Part shown: one piece after another, positions 1 through 11,593 of the stretch
How the letters are laid out: the number at the start of each line of letters is the position of its first letter
Position numbering within the stretch: position 1 is the first letter of the stretch
Source: Melastoma dodecandrum
Taxonomy: Eukaryota; Streptophyta; Magnoliopsida; Myrtales; Melastomataceae
Reading direction: 5' to 3'
Length of the DNA: 64,000 nucleotides
Assembly (NCBI GenBank): GCA_029817715.1
Contig: JARUPY010000079.1
Span: forward strand, 682,001 to 746,000
Made by a program: the position numbers and the translations under genes
The notes under the pieces: generated by a model
What the model saw: only the letters and a program-made list of their open reading frames with translations
What the model was told of the DNA's origin: nothing
Databases searched by the model: none

Positions 1-1183
1 CGCAATCTGAGTGTGTTAACTTTCTTTTCGTTTTATCAATTTTTTTAGTATTTTAATCTTTGTATTTTCGCCGAGGTTTATTATGTTCTTGTGAATCAAT
101 ACTTAGTGAGTATTCCTAACATTTATCTTCTTTTTGTTTTGTTTTGCATGAAAAACATGACGGGATTTTGCTGATATTTTTACAATATATGCTCATGGAG
201 CAGATTCGATCAAAACGGTAAGACAAGTCTTACTTTTCTCAATTTAATTGAGTTTCATCTAAATTTAACAATACTAAGCACACTTGTATTTTTCTTCCCA
301 TGTACATCGAGTATTTAATCTCGGATGGATCAACTTTAACTCTTTTCGAAGATTAACTCGAAGGCGCGTGTATCAAACCGCGTGGATCTATTGCGGCCTA
401 AAAACCGTTGGTCCGAAGACTTAAAGCGGCCCCAACCTTAATTAAAGGTACAAAGGGGAGGTACGGGCCTCCCCGAATCAAAATTTAAGCCCACTTGTAA
501 ATGTAGGCCCAAGTGTATAGGCTCGCAATCATTGCCCTTCCCCATCCTTTCTATCTCAATATTTGCTTGTGATTTTGCGCATGACTTAGGCTTTAGGATT
601 GACGTCGTATGATTGAATTTTAATCAAACAAACCTAAATTCGGGTCCAACGCCCGTAAAACGTCAATAAGAGTCCGGCCTACTCCCGGATCGGGCCCAAC
701 ACCCGTCAATCAAAAGTGAAATTTTTTGGACAAATCGCCACCTTTTTTTGCATGTTTAAGAATGTAAAAGTTAGAAAATAGGAATCCCCGAACCCTACTC
801 TGATTTTTCCTACTTAAATTGTACTTTTAAAAATTAAGTCGGTGGCGACTCTGAATAGTTTACCTAAGTTAAACCACCCCCTTTTTTTCGGAGCCATTTA
901 GGATGAGTGACGGCAATACGAGCCGCTCCTTGAGCCTTCCCCGAAATTCACGAGCGAGGTCTTACGCAGTCTTTCCCCCGTCACCTTCAGGGAACTAAAG
1001 ATGGTTGGCGAAATATCCCGTAGACCCGTTCGCGAATCAAAGGGAAGGCCCAACCCGATTTCCTTCCGCAGCGTCCGGCGCTCGAGCCGTGACGCCGACC
1101 GGATTGGGCCTCGGGGGAGCGGGCCCGGATCCTAGGGTTGCCCGAACCGCCACGCGCGTGCTAGGCCGGAGGGCGCGCGTACA
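1..1183 (+). repeat. 5' LTR of element A (partial, 5' end cut by window edge)
   Basis: Window base 1 aligns with base 11594, and the match continues with small indels to the shared terminus CGTACA at 1183 and 12752. The LTR start lies outside the window. Differences include about 20 extra bases in the GC-rich block near 1100-1140 and many point changes, so the insertion is not very recent. The 840-1183 part is GC-rich; the first 800 bases are AT-rich. Confidence 0.88.
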
Positions 1184-1190
1184 TCCCGGA

Positions 1191-1209
1191 TGGCGACTCC
1201 ACTGGGGAA
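1191..1209 (+). other. Primer binding site of element A
   Basis: Starting seven bases after the LTR end, the sequence reads TGGCGACTCCACTGGGGAA. It begins with the TGG expected to pair with a tRNA CCA end. Element B has a related site (TGGCGACCACAGTGGGAG, minus strand, from 22386), which supports the call. I do not assign the tRNA. Confidence 0.7.
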
Positions 1210-1986
1210 ACTCCGCATGTGGATTCCTACCGAAAATCTTTTACATTCAATCCACATGCGGAGGGGAGTTATTATTAGTGAATGTAATTGCTTGGCTCGG
1301 TGCCCTTTGTATGATCTCCTATTTGTGTTTGTTTACCGCTTTCTTAGGCATACTTAGGTAAGTCCCTATACCCGGGACTAGGATTTTTAGGGTGTCACCG
1401 AAAGGCACGGCCTCGCTGCTTCCTGCAGCTTGTAGGCTATGGATCGGGACTCGCCTTAGTCCGAGGGCAGTCTTAGAAGCCTCCATCCGAGTCTAGAATT
1501 AATTGCTCACTACAGGTACCAGACGCCGCAAGTGCATTTGCTTGTTACTAAGTGACTGCTACTTGCGTAGGGACAGGTGTCAGGTACGCTTTGTGTGTAA
1601 TAACTGTAACACTAACTTTGTTCATCTTTGCAGCGGTTTCGGTTGGTCAAGGGGGTTCCCAAATTTCTTTTCTCCCTTCCCTACTTCCTTTTACCGCTTT
1701 AATGCATCCATATGCATCTGTAACCGCATGAATGCATTTCAATTCACAATTGTTCTTGTAGTATCATACACTCTATTTTACTTAAACACGACTGCACAAA
1801 TCGCGTGCCGAATCATACTATACTAGGATTAGGGATTGGAATGTTATCATCTCCGAATGACACCCTATTATGCGACAAAAGAACATCCCTGACGTCCATC
1901 ACCTTCGCCAATGGTTGCCTTTGCTGAGGCCATCGGAGTTAGAATACGTCTAGTCCAAACTCAGGGGACTTTTCCATCTCATTCGC
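1210..1986 (+). other. Untranslated leader of element A
   Basis: No reading frame here resembles a known domain. The sequence lies between the primer binding site and ORF1 and is presumably leader RNA. Pyrimidine-rich tracts followed by AG occur near 1620-1635, but I cannot assign a splice event. Confidence 0.5.
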
Positions 1987-2992
1987 TTGGAGCTGGATTG
2001 GGCTTTGCCGCAGAACCTGGTGGCACGATGGGATCCAGATTCCTTCACCTTTCACTTCGGTGATCTGAAGTTGGCACCACTTTACGAAGAATACATTCAT
2101 CTTGCTGAGATGCCCCATCGCACGGGAATATTGCCCCTTCCTCGGATTGACAAGCCGAAGGAGTACATAGCGAAGCTTCTCTAGATTTCTTCAGCGAGCG
2201 TACCCGGTCTGTTTACTTCCTAGGGTGATATCAGCGTCAGTGGCCTCGTCGATCTGCAGATGTTGTCGTACAATCCGCGCATGGGTGAAGGCCAAGGATC
2301 AGCACGATGGTTCATCTTGCTGTTTGTCGGAATAATACTGTATCCGCACAATGACAAGACGATAAACAGACGAGCTGTCTACGTCACCAAAGCCATATTG
2401 GAAGGCGCTCCTTACCTGCCAAACTTGATTGGAGAAACCAACTTCATCCTCACCAACATCGTACAGGAAGCCAGGCAAGGAGTCCGTCACCACCGGATGA
2501 CTTTCAGTCCACATGCATCTCGGAATCACAAGGGAAGCCTTCACAAGGGAACATACCCCGGGATTGTTGGCCCGCATCGTGGAGTATGCCGGCCTACCCA
2601 CACGCACATTTGCTGGAGTCAACGCATTATTCCGCTCATTGGAGCCTGTCGACTTTGACACGGACGACGCCATCACTACCTCGACAGACGGAAATTTCAT
2701 TCTAATTATGGGGTTTGGAGGCACTTCATACTACGCCCCGTTTCAAGTCCGACATCAACTGGGATTAACCCCAAGGACCAGATCACCTCCACAGCAGCTC
2801 TTTCGATCGATCAGCCTCGACGATAGGACGGTGAAGACATCACTCCAGAGGGTGATCGCACACATCTCCCGCATATGGATGACCCTCACGGAAGAAGTTT
2901 GTGAACTCCCACCAGAGCCAGAGGAGGACGATCGCGTGGCTCAGTCTCAGCGTTTCTGGAGGAAGCGTCACACTCAGTGGGACCGCGTCTGA
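1987..2992 (+). pseudogene. ORF1 upstream of gag, plant-mobile-domain-like (DUF7745 type), broken
   Basis: Three open stretches form one degraded protein: 1987-2184 and 2260-2658 in one frame, then 2513-2992 in another. The start has WDPDSFTFHFGDLKLAP followed by an acidic YEEY, as in the N-terminal region of the plant mobile domain/DUF7745 proteins that sit before gag in Tat/Ogre elements. The last part has YYAPFQVRHQLGL, matching the conserved C-terminal APxxVxRQLG signature. The exact role of these proteins in the element life cycle is not known to me. In-frame stops near 2184 and 2220 and a shift near 2500 show decay. It is separated from gag by about 300 bases without coding signal (2993-3290). 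The domain call rests on remembered motifs, not a search. Confidence 0.65.
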
Positions 2993-3290
2993 CCGCCAAC
3001 ATGCCACTATCGGGCCTGCGAGCCCATTCTATCTTTCCTTTCAGTTGACTGTACTTTAACTTTTATGACGATGTCGAACTTATTGGCTTCTATCTAATTC
3101 GCTCCTTTTTTTTTGGGGTTAAATTCGGTGACAACAATCAGATCCCTACATTAGACATGTCATGCATCATTACATGTCATGCATCCATAGTATAACCGCT
3201 TGATGCTGATCGAATTCTCTTTTCTTCTAACCAAGGTACTGAGCAATAGCTCCCTACCGGAAGCGTCCAAAATACCGTGCCATCTGAGCG

Positions 3291-5507
3291 GTGATGGCTG
3301 AAGCTTCTGCAGGACCAGCGATGATCCCAACGGCTCCTTCCCCAGCTGCAGAGGATGAGATAACCCCAGCCGCCGGAGTCACCATTGCTGTCCCTTCACC
3401 CATCGCCGTCGAGTTTTCCGCTTCGATGGAATCAGCCTCGCCCTTCCCAATATCCGCTTTCCCTCCATTGCCCCAGACCATACTTGCTGCTGGACAGCCC
3501 TCGTACGGAAGAACATCGCCAACATACATCCCACTACTGGTTGCATCAGCAGCGTCACCAGTAATGTCATCAGCTGCTCTACTGACAGCAGCTCCCTTCA
3601 ATCCCGTTACAAATATGCTGGCCCAAGGCGCCCGCAGTTATTCACTGGGAGACAAGGTGGAGTCTCTTACGGCCGAGCTCTCCTCCTTGAAAACAATGAT
3701 GGCTGAACTCCTGCAGCGACAATTAACGGCCACGCCTACTCCTACTACCACCCAAAACGCACACCTTCCCCTTGTCATGCCAGGGCCCCCAACATCTATA
3801 ACACCACCATACCCACTTCATCCTAGCCTAACTACTTCATCAAACACTCTGCCTCCTTATAACCCGGTCATGCCCGGACCCGCTACCTCCACAAGTGTAG
3901 CATCTTTACATAACCCATACATGCGTGGGCCACCCCTTTCCCTTCCTATGCCACAGCCATATTTACCTTCATATTACCCACAGTCATCATCACAAGGGCT
4001 AACTCCCTACCTGCCAATACCATTCGGGCTAACTCTCCATACCCAAACTCCAACACCTGGGCCAACTCCCTACCATCAGACGACTACCGCATCTCCTACT
4101 TTCAGGATTCCCCCGCCAATTACCACCTTCGGTTCCACATGTGGAACCTGCCTTGCCAAGCCCCCGAACCCGCAACGCGGCGATTGTCGATGAGTTGTTT
4201 GGTGAGCAACAACAGGTTAGCGCTTTCGAGACAAGGCTCGAGGCTAGGATTGCCTGTATGCAACAAGAAAAGGCTCGTCGCATGGCGAAATTAGAAGAGT
4301 GCATGAACGCCATTCAGGGATACCGAGGGCACAACTGGAGTATGCTAACTACCAGATCCCTCAGATACAAGTTCCGCCGAAGTTTAAAACGCCCGAATTT
4401 GAGAAATTTCGCGGGAACGGCTGCCCGAAATTACATCTGAAGCACTTCTACCACAAGATGGCTGTATACTCGGTGGATGATAAATTTCGCATCGCCATGT
4501 TCCAGGAGAGTTTGGCAGAATCGGCGCTGCATTGGTATTACACCAAAGATGTCAGTCAGTATGCTACATTCAAGGATTTGGCCCTCGACTTCCTCAATTA
4601 TTACAGCTTTAACGTAGAGATGGCGCTCACAATATCAGACTTGCGGAAACTGAAGAGGTACCGCACTGAAGACATCAAACTGTTTGCCTATCGGTTCAGG
4701 CCACATCCTTCACTTACGGATAGGGAACTCATTGACGAATTCCTCCAGCAGTTACCGCGTGAATACATGCCCTACATGATCGGGCAGACATTCTCGACCT
4801 TCGCCCAGGCGGTCATTAACGCTGACAAACTTGATGGGGTAAATCGAGAAGGGCTAATCCCTTCCCCTTTTGCAAAACCAGCAGTAAAACCCAAGCCCAA
4901 AGAGCTTATCGCATCTGCTGAACAGAGTAGGCAATAAATGAGAGCAACTCCACCCCCGACCTCGTATGCACCAAGGACGTACGTTGCTGCTGCACTTAGG
5001 CCTCCAGCCCTTGCAACTACTCGTTTCAGACCCCCTGTTAATATGGCAGGACAACAACAGCCAAGGCCTACATAGACAGTGCGTCCCCGACGTAGGCTGG
5101 AGGACTTGACTCTTACACCAGATCCACTGGATGTCATGTTCGTTCGGTTGAGGGACATGGGCTTTATCAAACCTGTAGAAGCCAAAGCGACGAACCCTTC
5201 ATCGTTTGGATACAACACCAAGGCGGTTTGCCAGTACCACTCGGGAGCAACAGGGCATGACACCAAAGATTGCATTGCTTTGAAGTTCAAAATTCAGAAC
5301 CTGCTGGATGAAGGAGCCATCACATTTTCTGCGCCATTAGCTGCTCCAAATGTTAAGAGTAATCCTCTTCCAGAACACGTGAATTACATCGGGGTTAATT
5401 TCTTCTCGGTCTTGGATGATCAGGAAGAGGAGGTGCACATGTACGAATACGAGTATGCAGCGCCAAGGAATGTCAATGTTATAAACACCGGCCGTGGTCG
5501 AGGTTGA
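3291..5507 (+). pseudogene. gag of element A, frameshifted
   Basis: The N-terminal part (3291-4193) is a low-complexity Pro/Thr/Ser-rich segment. A coiled-coil-like piece with charged residues follows in another frame (about 4150-4310). The frame then returns for the retrotransposon gag core at about 4310-4937 (KFKTPEFEKFRGNG, then LHWYYTK and the FLQQLPREYMPYM end). In-frame stops lie at 4935-4937 and 5072-5074. Beyond them a knuckle-like CxYHxGxxGHxxxxC (CQYHSGATGHDTKDC) occurs near 5230-5275. The product would form the virus-like particle and bind element RNA. At least two frameshifts and three stops make it non-functional here. Confidence 0.82.
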
Positions 5508-5573
5508 GGCCGCAGCCGAGGTCGGGGCAGAAGTCGTGGGTCCCACTTCAACAGAGATGTTCAGCCCACTGTC

Positions 5574-7256
5574 TTGCCTGATGGATTTACGTTGGTTCCC
5601 CCTCGGCAGCCAAGGACGCCGTATGTTTATGTTTCATTGGGATCGACACGACCCGAGACGTTTCAAATAGAGTCATCATCTGTAACAGGACCAAGGATTT
5701 CGGTCGTGATTGGGCCCAGTTGCACGTCGTTATGCCCAGAAGTTGAACTTGTTACCCATTCCAGAAGGGTAGTACCCATTCCTGAAGCCCTGCCCCCAGC
5801 TGAATCTTCAAAGCCCAAGGCGCAATCGAATGAGCAAATCCGCAAGGTGATTTACACAGTGAAGGGAAGCGACTACGACATAGTTGAGCAACTTTGGAAA
5901 CAGCAAGCTCAGATCTCCTTATTCAAGCTCATCCATTCCTATGACAAGCACAGAGAGATGTTGGAGAAATTTTTAGCCGAGGTGCATGTGCCGGAGCAGG
6001 TCGAAGTTGCTGCGTTGGATGCATACATGAGTAGTATGTTGGCAAATAACATAATCACTTTCTCAGAAGATGATCTACCGGAACAGGGGCCGGATCACAA
6101 TAACCCTCTCTTCATCACGCTCAAATGTCGTGATATCACCATCTCCAAAGTCCTCATAGATGGCGGGTCGGGGGTTAACATCATTCCAATGGTTGTAGCC
6201 TAAAAGCTCGGCATTAACATGGATAAGCTTCCACAGTCCAGCTTGACTATTCGGGCTTTTGATGGTGCGAAGCGGCAGGCTCATGGGAAGGTCACGTTGG
6301 AAATCAAAGTTGGGCCAACCCTTTTCTCTACACAGTTCCAAATTCTCGAGACTGCAGGATCCTTTAACATGCTGCTGGGACGTCCTTGGATTCATCAGGC
6401 CGGTGCAGTCCCATCAACGCTTCACCAGATGCTTAGATTTTCATCAGACGGTAAGCTCAACACAGTCAGGGGAGAACACTCGATGGAGCTTTGCCGTGAA
6501 ATTGATATGCCATACGTTGGAGAGCCAACTGAGGAACCATCAACAACCCAAACACTGGAGATGGTGAATATGGTCAGGCGTGATTATAAATCGGATCATT
6601 TGATGACGTGGGGCAACATCAGCGCTGCAAAGGAATTCCTTAGACATGGATATCAATTGGGCCAAGGACTCAGAGTTAGAGGACAAGAAATCATCTATCC
6701 GATCACTATTCCAGCTCCTGCGGGGACTAGTGGGCTGGGGTTCACAGGCAAGGTGCGACGCAAGCAGGATAATCATACCAGTAGCAAGTCGATCATCCGT
6801 TTCGTCCGTTCGTCTGCGGCGACAATGGAAGGTGAAATCCTGTCTGAGAAACTAGAAGATGTGAAGATTCGGAATGATCAGGAAATCAATAGTGAGCGGA
6901 GAACCGTTGAACATGTCAAAGTTATCCGAGTGAATGAAGGGCACGGTCATAGGCGTCGACCTCGTATGCGGGCTCACTTCATACATCATAATGTCGCCAT
7001 TCCACTGAATCAAATGCCGACATATGTTCAGCAAGCTAGGGCACCGCATTTTCGAGCTCCAGTGGTGCCAATGCCGCCCAGGACACCTCCAAGGGTTGAA
7101 GCGCCCCCTCCGAACAGGCGTGTGGATTCTCCTACTTCGAGCAAGGAAGTGGAGGAGAAAGAAGACAAGAAGACCGGGACACAAGAGCCCGAAGAAGAAG
7201 TTTGTATGATGGAAGCGTCGATCCTAACCGAGTCAGACATGCCTCTCGACGGGTGA
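5574..7256 (+). pseudogene. Protease region of element A (gag-pro tail), one internal stop
   Basis: This continues the gag frame. A retropepsin-like domain starts near 6110 with a hydrophobic strand and LIDGGSGVN, where DGGS replaces the usual D-S/T-G-A/S. The partner LLGRPWIH follows near 6370-6395. A stop at 6201-6203 cuts the domain in two, with the same frame resuming at 6219. Further on, LRHGYQLGQGL near 6640-6670 resembles the G-patch-like segment found after protease in this lineage. An acidic tail leads to a TGA at 7254-7256. It would cleave the polyprotein if intact. That stop falls inside the predicted intron. Confidence 0.78.
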
Positions 7257-7561
7257 AACCTTCCATCTTTACTTTTCTGTACTTAGATAAGTAGAGTCTA
7301 GAGTAAGTTACCTTGCTACATTCTGGTCACTATCAAGGATGTCTATATGTAACGCAACCCCTAGGTTGTTCTAGGGCGTTTGTGGGATTGGGCCGCTGAT
7401 GATCAGGGCGAATCTGAGGAAACGACGAGGGTCCAGCTGAGTCCTGATCCGACGATGCTTTCCTTTTGTCAAAAGCGCATGCCTTATTATAAATCGTCGC
7501 ATGAAACAATATTTTAGACAGTTCATTTGAATATACCACTCTAATTTCTTCTCCTTTTCAG
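7253..7561 (+). other. Predicted intron between gag-pro and pol of element A (Ogre-type)
   Basis: A pyrimidine tract ending TTCTCCTTTTCAG lies at 7549-7561 directly before coding sequence that leads into RT. A GT at 7253-7254 just before the gag-pro stop would, if joined to 7562, keep gag-pro and pol in a single frame: 309 bases, a multiple of three, removing the TGA at 7254. A stronger donor-like GTAAGT at 7303 lies past the stop and would not make the fusion. Ogre elements are known to splice an intron at this position. The acceptor is clear; the donor is inferred from frame. Confidence 0.55.
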
Positions 7562-8747
7562 GAACAGCACTTCGGGTATGCCCGAGAAAACCTCTGAACA
7601 AGATGGAGAGGCAGTAAATGACCCTAAATCCATAGAAGGGTATTATGGCTAAGAACAAGGTCTTCAACGACATGAAGAACCAAAGGACGTCATGCTACAA
7701 AAGCCATTTTCAATTGACATCGGAACTCAAGATGACCCCAAGGAGTTGTTCATCGGTGCAGATTTATCAAGGAATGAAACCGAAGACATCATCAACTTGC
7801 TCAGGGAATTCTCTGACGTGTTTGTTTGGTCATACACAGATATGCCGGGATTAGATTCAGAGGTTGTGGAACACAAGATCCCAACAGACCCATCAATTCA
7901 TCCTATAAAGCAGAAGCAACGCCGGTACAAACCCGAACTAGCCCTTTCCATCAAGGAGGAAGTGGATAAGCTGCTAAAGGTCAACTTTATTGAAGTGTCT
8001 ACCTATCCACAATGGGTTGCCAACATAGTCCCTGTCATCAAGAAGAACGGGTGGGTTCGAGTCTGCGTCGACTATCGCGACCTCAACAAAGCAAGTCCCA
8101 AGAATGACTTTCCACTCCCGCACATTGATTTACTGGTGGACAACACCGCTGGATTCAATAGATTCTCTTTCATGGATGGATTCTCAAGTTACAATCAAAT
8201 TCGCATGGCCGAAGAAGACAAAGAGAAGATAACTTTCACGACACCCCGGGACACACTCTGTTATCGAGTCATGCCCTTTGGACTCAAGAATGCTGGGGTA
8301 ACTTATCAACGTACTATGGTGGTTTTATTTCATGACATGATGCATCGCGAAATTGAAGTCTACGTCGACGACATGATAGCTAAGTCCAAAGAAGATGAAA
8401 GCCACACTGCCATTCTTCGAAAGCTATTTGAACGGCTTCGCAAGTACAAGCTACGCCTCAACCCCGTCAAATGCGTATGTGGAGCAACTTCAGGCAAACT
8501 TCTTGGTTTCGTTGTCAGTAACAAAGGCATTAAGATTGATCCTGATAAAATCAAAGCAATCCGTGATCTCCCAGCTCCAAGGTCAATCAAAGAGATCTGT
8601 GGCCTCATGGATCGCGTTAACTACATCGGAAGGTTCATTTCCAACCTAGCCGACACATGCAAGACTCTGTTCAAGAAACTAAGGATGTCAAATTTGAGTG
8701 GGATGATGATTGGAAAATCGCGTTTGAACAAATTTAGACGTATTTGA
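7562..8747 (+). pseudogene. Reverse transcriptase domain of element A
   Basis: The frame runs from 7562 with one TAA at 7650-7652, then is open from 7653 to 8747. It shows the Ty3/gypsy RT signatures: PQWVANIVPVIKKNG, RVCVDYRDLN, FPLPHID, FSFMDGFSSYNQI, FGLKNAGVTYQR and the catalytic YVDDMI near 8360. The thumb-like region ends NYIGRFISNLA. RT would copy element RNA to DNA. The core motif residues are present, so this domain decayed late, but the stop at 8745-8747 and the shift into RNase H break the polyprotein. Confidence 0.9.
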
Positions 8748-9453
8748 CTGAACCACCAGTTCTTATCCCGCCAAAGCCGGGCATCCTCTCACGCTCTATC
8801 TCACAGTTAGGGAAGAATCATTTGGAGCCATGCTTGCCCAACAATTGCCAGGCACCAAGGAGCATGCGATCTACTACCTCAGCAAGAAGTTCACAGATTG
8901 TGAGTCTAGATACACAACTTCCGAGCGTACCTGTTGTGCACTCATTTGGGTCCTCCACCGACTCCGACAGTATACTCTGCACAATGAGATCCTGTTAGTA
9001 TCCGATAATGACCCACTCAAATATCTCTTCGACAAGCCAACACTGATGGGAAGAGTCTCTAAGTGGCAATTACAACTCGCTGAATTCGATATTCGATTTC
9101 ATTCCACAAAGTCAGTAAAGGGGAGAACAATCGCTGATCATATCGCTGAATACCCAGGAACATATGATTCGTCTTTGGAAATCGGACTACCAGATGAGAA
9201 CATCTCGCTCATGGAACAAGAACCAAGATGGAAGATGTATTTTGACGGTGCAGTCAATTCCTCAGGATCAGGAATAGGAGCTGTGATAATCTCCCCAGAT
9301 GGACAATATTACCCAACGGCTGCCAAAGTCACCTTTCCCTGTTCGAACAACATACCTGAATATGAAGCGTGCATCCTCGGCCTACTTCGCGCACTCGACA
9401 TGCGAGTTAAGCTCCTTGACGTTCATGGAGATTCGGCACTCATCATCTCTTAG
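8748..9453 (+). pseudogene. Tandem RNase H domains of element A (gypsy RH plus archaeal-type aRH)
   Basis: After a frameshift near 8745-8830 the 8830-9453 frame holds two RNase H modules. The first is the ordinary gypsy domain (AIYYLSKKFTDCESRYTTSE, then LLVSDNDPLKYLF). A connection with FDIRFHSTKSVKGR follows. The second begins WKMYFDGAVNSSGSGIGAV and continues with PEYEACILGLLRAL and VHGDSALIIS, giving the acidic D-E-D set of the archaeal-type RNase H1 found only in Tat-clade plant elements. A TAG at 9451-9453 ends it. The pair removes RNA from RNA:DNA hybrids during reverse transcription. Confidence 0.85.
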
Positions 9454-10829
9454 ATAAATGGAGCATGGCGCACTCGAGACCCAAAGCTTATCCCATATCA
9501 GGATTACCTACAAACACTAATCCGACAGTTCACTGACATTGAATTCAACTATCTCCCACGAACTGATAACCGATTTGCTGATGCTCTTGCAGTACTCGCA
9601 TCAATGATTCCGCTGGCTGGAGAAATGGCCATTGAGCCTCTGTGCATCAATATTGCTGATGATCCAAGTTGCATGCACATTGAACAGAGTTAACCCGAAG
9701 ATTCTCTACCTTGGTTCACAGACATCAAAACTTATCTACAATCAGGAGAATTTCCTCGAAATAGCACAGGGAAAGAACGCAAGCTCATCTGAAAGATAAC
9801 AAGAAGCTATTTTCTAGATGGTGATACTTTATACAAGAAGTCCTCCACGACTACCCTCATGCGGTGCGTCACCAAGCAAGAAGCCCAAGCCCTTATTGTT
9901 GAAATACATGAAGGGGTTTGCGAACCACACATGAACGGATACGCTCTCGCCTAGAAGATAATGCGACAGGGGTATTATTGGCTCACAATGGAAGCCGATT
10001 GCATCAAATATCAAAGCATGTCACAAGTGTCAGATTTACAGCGACAAAATACATGTCCCTCAAACAAGACGCTACCCGCTGTTCGAACCATGGCCATTCT
10101 CGATGTGGGGCATGGATGTGATCGGGCCCATCAATCCCAAAGCATCCAACGGGCACTGATTCCTGCTGGTCGCAATCGATTACACCAAATGGATTGAAGC
10201 GCAATCCTTCAAAGAAGTCACAGCAAACAACGTCGTGCGTTTCATGAAGGCAAACATTATCGCCAGATATGGAGTTCCAGAACTATTGGTCACAGATAAT
10301 GGTTCAAACTTCAACAGCAAACTAATGGAATCCCTATGCATGGAATTTCGAATCAAACATCTCAACTCCTCACCGTACCGTCCACAAATGAATGGTGCCG
10401 TCGAAGCTGCCAATAAAAATATGTCCCACAAGGTTGTTTATGTATTTCAAACAAACAATCTTTGTTCCTTGAAGATAACGTAAGAAGATTCTTCAAAAAA
10501 CAGCAATTACATATCGCGATTGGCACGAGAAGCTCCCTTTCGCATTACTCTCCTACAGAACGACGATGTGCACTTCGACTAGGGCAACTCCCTTCGAGCT
10601 TGTCTATGGCACTCAAGCAGTCATTCCTGCTGAGGTCAAATTACCAACTCTCAGGATATCATCCCAAAGTAACAAGACAGAAGAAGAGAAGGCCGACCAT
10701 CAACTCGTCCACCTCTACTTCATTGATGAGAAACGACTTGCCGCAGCTCACCATATGCAATCCTACCAACAACGCATGTCTAGTGCATTCAAAAAAAAAA
10801 TTCAAGCCAATCAGATACAAATCAGGTGA
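9454..10829 (+). pseudogene. Integrase of element A, heavily broken
   Basis: Fragments in several frames give an integrase. The rest of aRH and a linker (9454-9790) come first. A zinc-binding region follows with a broken H-H-C-C set (HEGVCEPHMNGY, then RQGYYWLTMEADC, about 9900-10010). The catalytic core at 10235-10430 has VTDNGSNF and NGAVEAANKN. The C-terminal part at 10566-10829 has TPFELVYGTQAVIPAEV. Stops occur at 9952-9954 and several later points, and frames shift repeatedly. It would insert the cDNA into the genome if intact. Confidence 0.82.
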
Positions 10830-11593
10830 CCACGTAACAGCAGCAACACGTCCCCCGGCGACTTCGAAATCAGCGGCCAGGCCTGCCTATCTGATGAACC
10901 GGAGCCGATAGCGGAAACCCACCTTCCCGAGTGTCCATGAAGTCGGCATCAGCAACCAGTCCTCACCGTCAGCTTCAGGATTGATCCAACAACCGGCGGC
11001 AAGCCAGCAATCGACCACCCTGATTTCCCGCGGCGCTGAATCCCTGAACCAACAGCAGCCAGACGTCCCCAAGTCCAGCGTCGAAGGAATCCAAGCTCTC
11101 CTAACGATGGCATCTTCAGATCCAGCGGTAAACCCCGTCCTTCCCCCTGCAGCGGCGAATTGTAGCTTCCTCCGGCGTACCCAGGCTCGGCGACAGCAAC
11201 CCACACTCTATGTGGTGGGCTCCTCCGGCCCCTGTTGGAAGGGATGATGGGTTCAGCCCTGTCTGAAGCGCCACCACCCCCAGATCTCTTCATCGACGAA
11301 GCCAGCGAGATCTGCATCAGACGCCACCAACAGCTCCGGCGCCCACAAGGCTGTTCTCCACAGGAAGCAACGCGGCAGCTTTGAGTGACTCCTAGAACTC
11401 CGGCCTATACCAGATCTGATGGCATCCACGGAAGAGCAGGGGGTTTTCTTCTTTCTGCTGTGGGACACGTGATCCCAGCTCCAAAAGGTGAAAAAACATT
11501 ACCTTTGATAGATCTATTTTAAAAAAAAAAAAGATTATAGGTCAAACACTAATTAATTATTTTCTTCCGATTCTCAATGATTTATTGCTAAAC
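10830..11593 (+). other. Element A region between integrase and 3' LTR
   Basis: This stretch is GC-rich at 10850-11480 and then suddenly AT-rich. I find no convincing domain on either strand; open frames on both strands look like chance frames in GC-rich DNA. A purine run at 11486-11498 (aaaaggtgaaaaa) is a candidate polypurine tract. The true LTR start must lie between there and 11593, because the left LTR is cut by the window edge. Confidence 0.4.

Noticed and set aside
1005..1361. A 118-residue frame across the LTR end of element A.
   Set aside because: It crosses the LTR border and primer site and has no domain.
7303..7308. GTAAGT as the donor of the element A intron.
   Set aside because: It lies after the TGA at 7254-7256, so using it would not fuse gag-pro to pol. 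It may still be used in a different transcript.
10887..11468. Several overlapping minus-strand frames in GC-rich DNA of element A.
   Set aside because: No domain or codon pattern; GC-rich DNA has few stops by chance.
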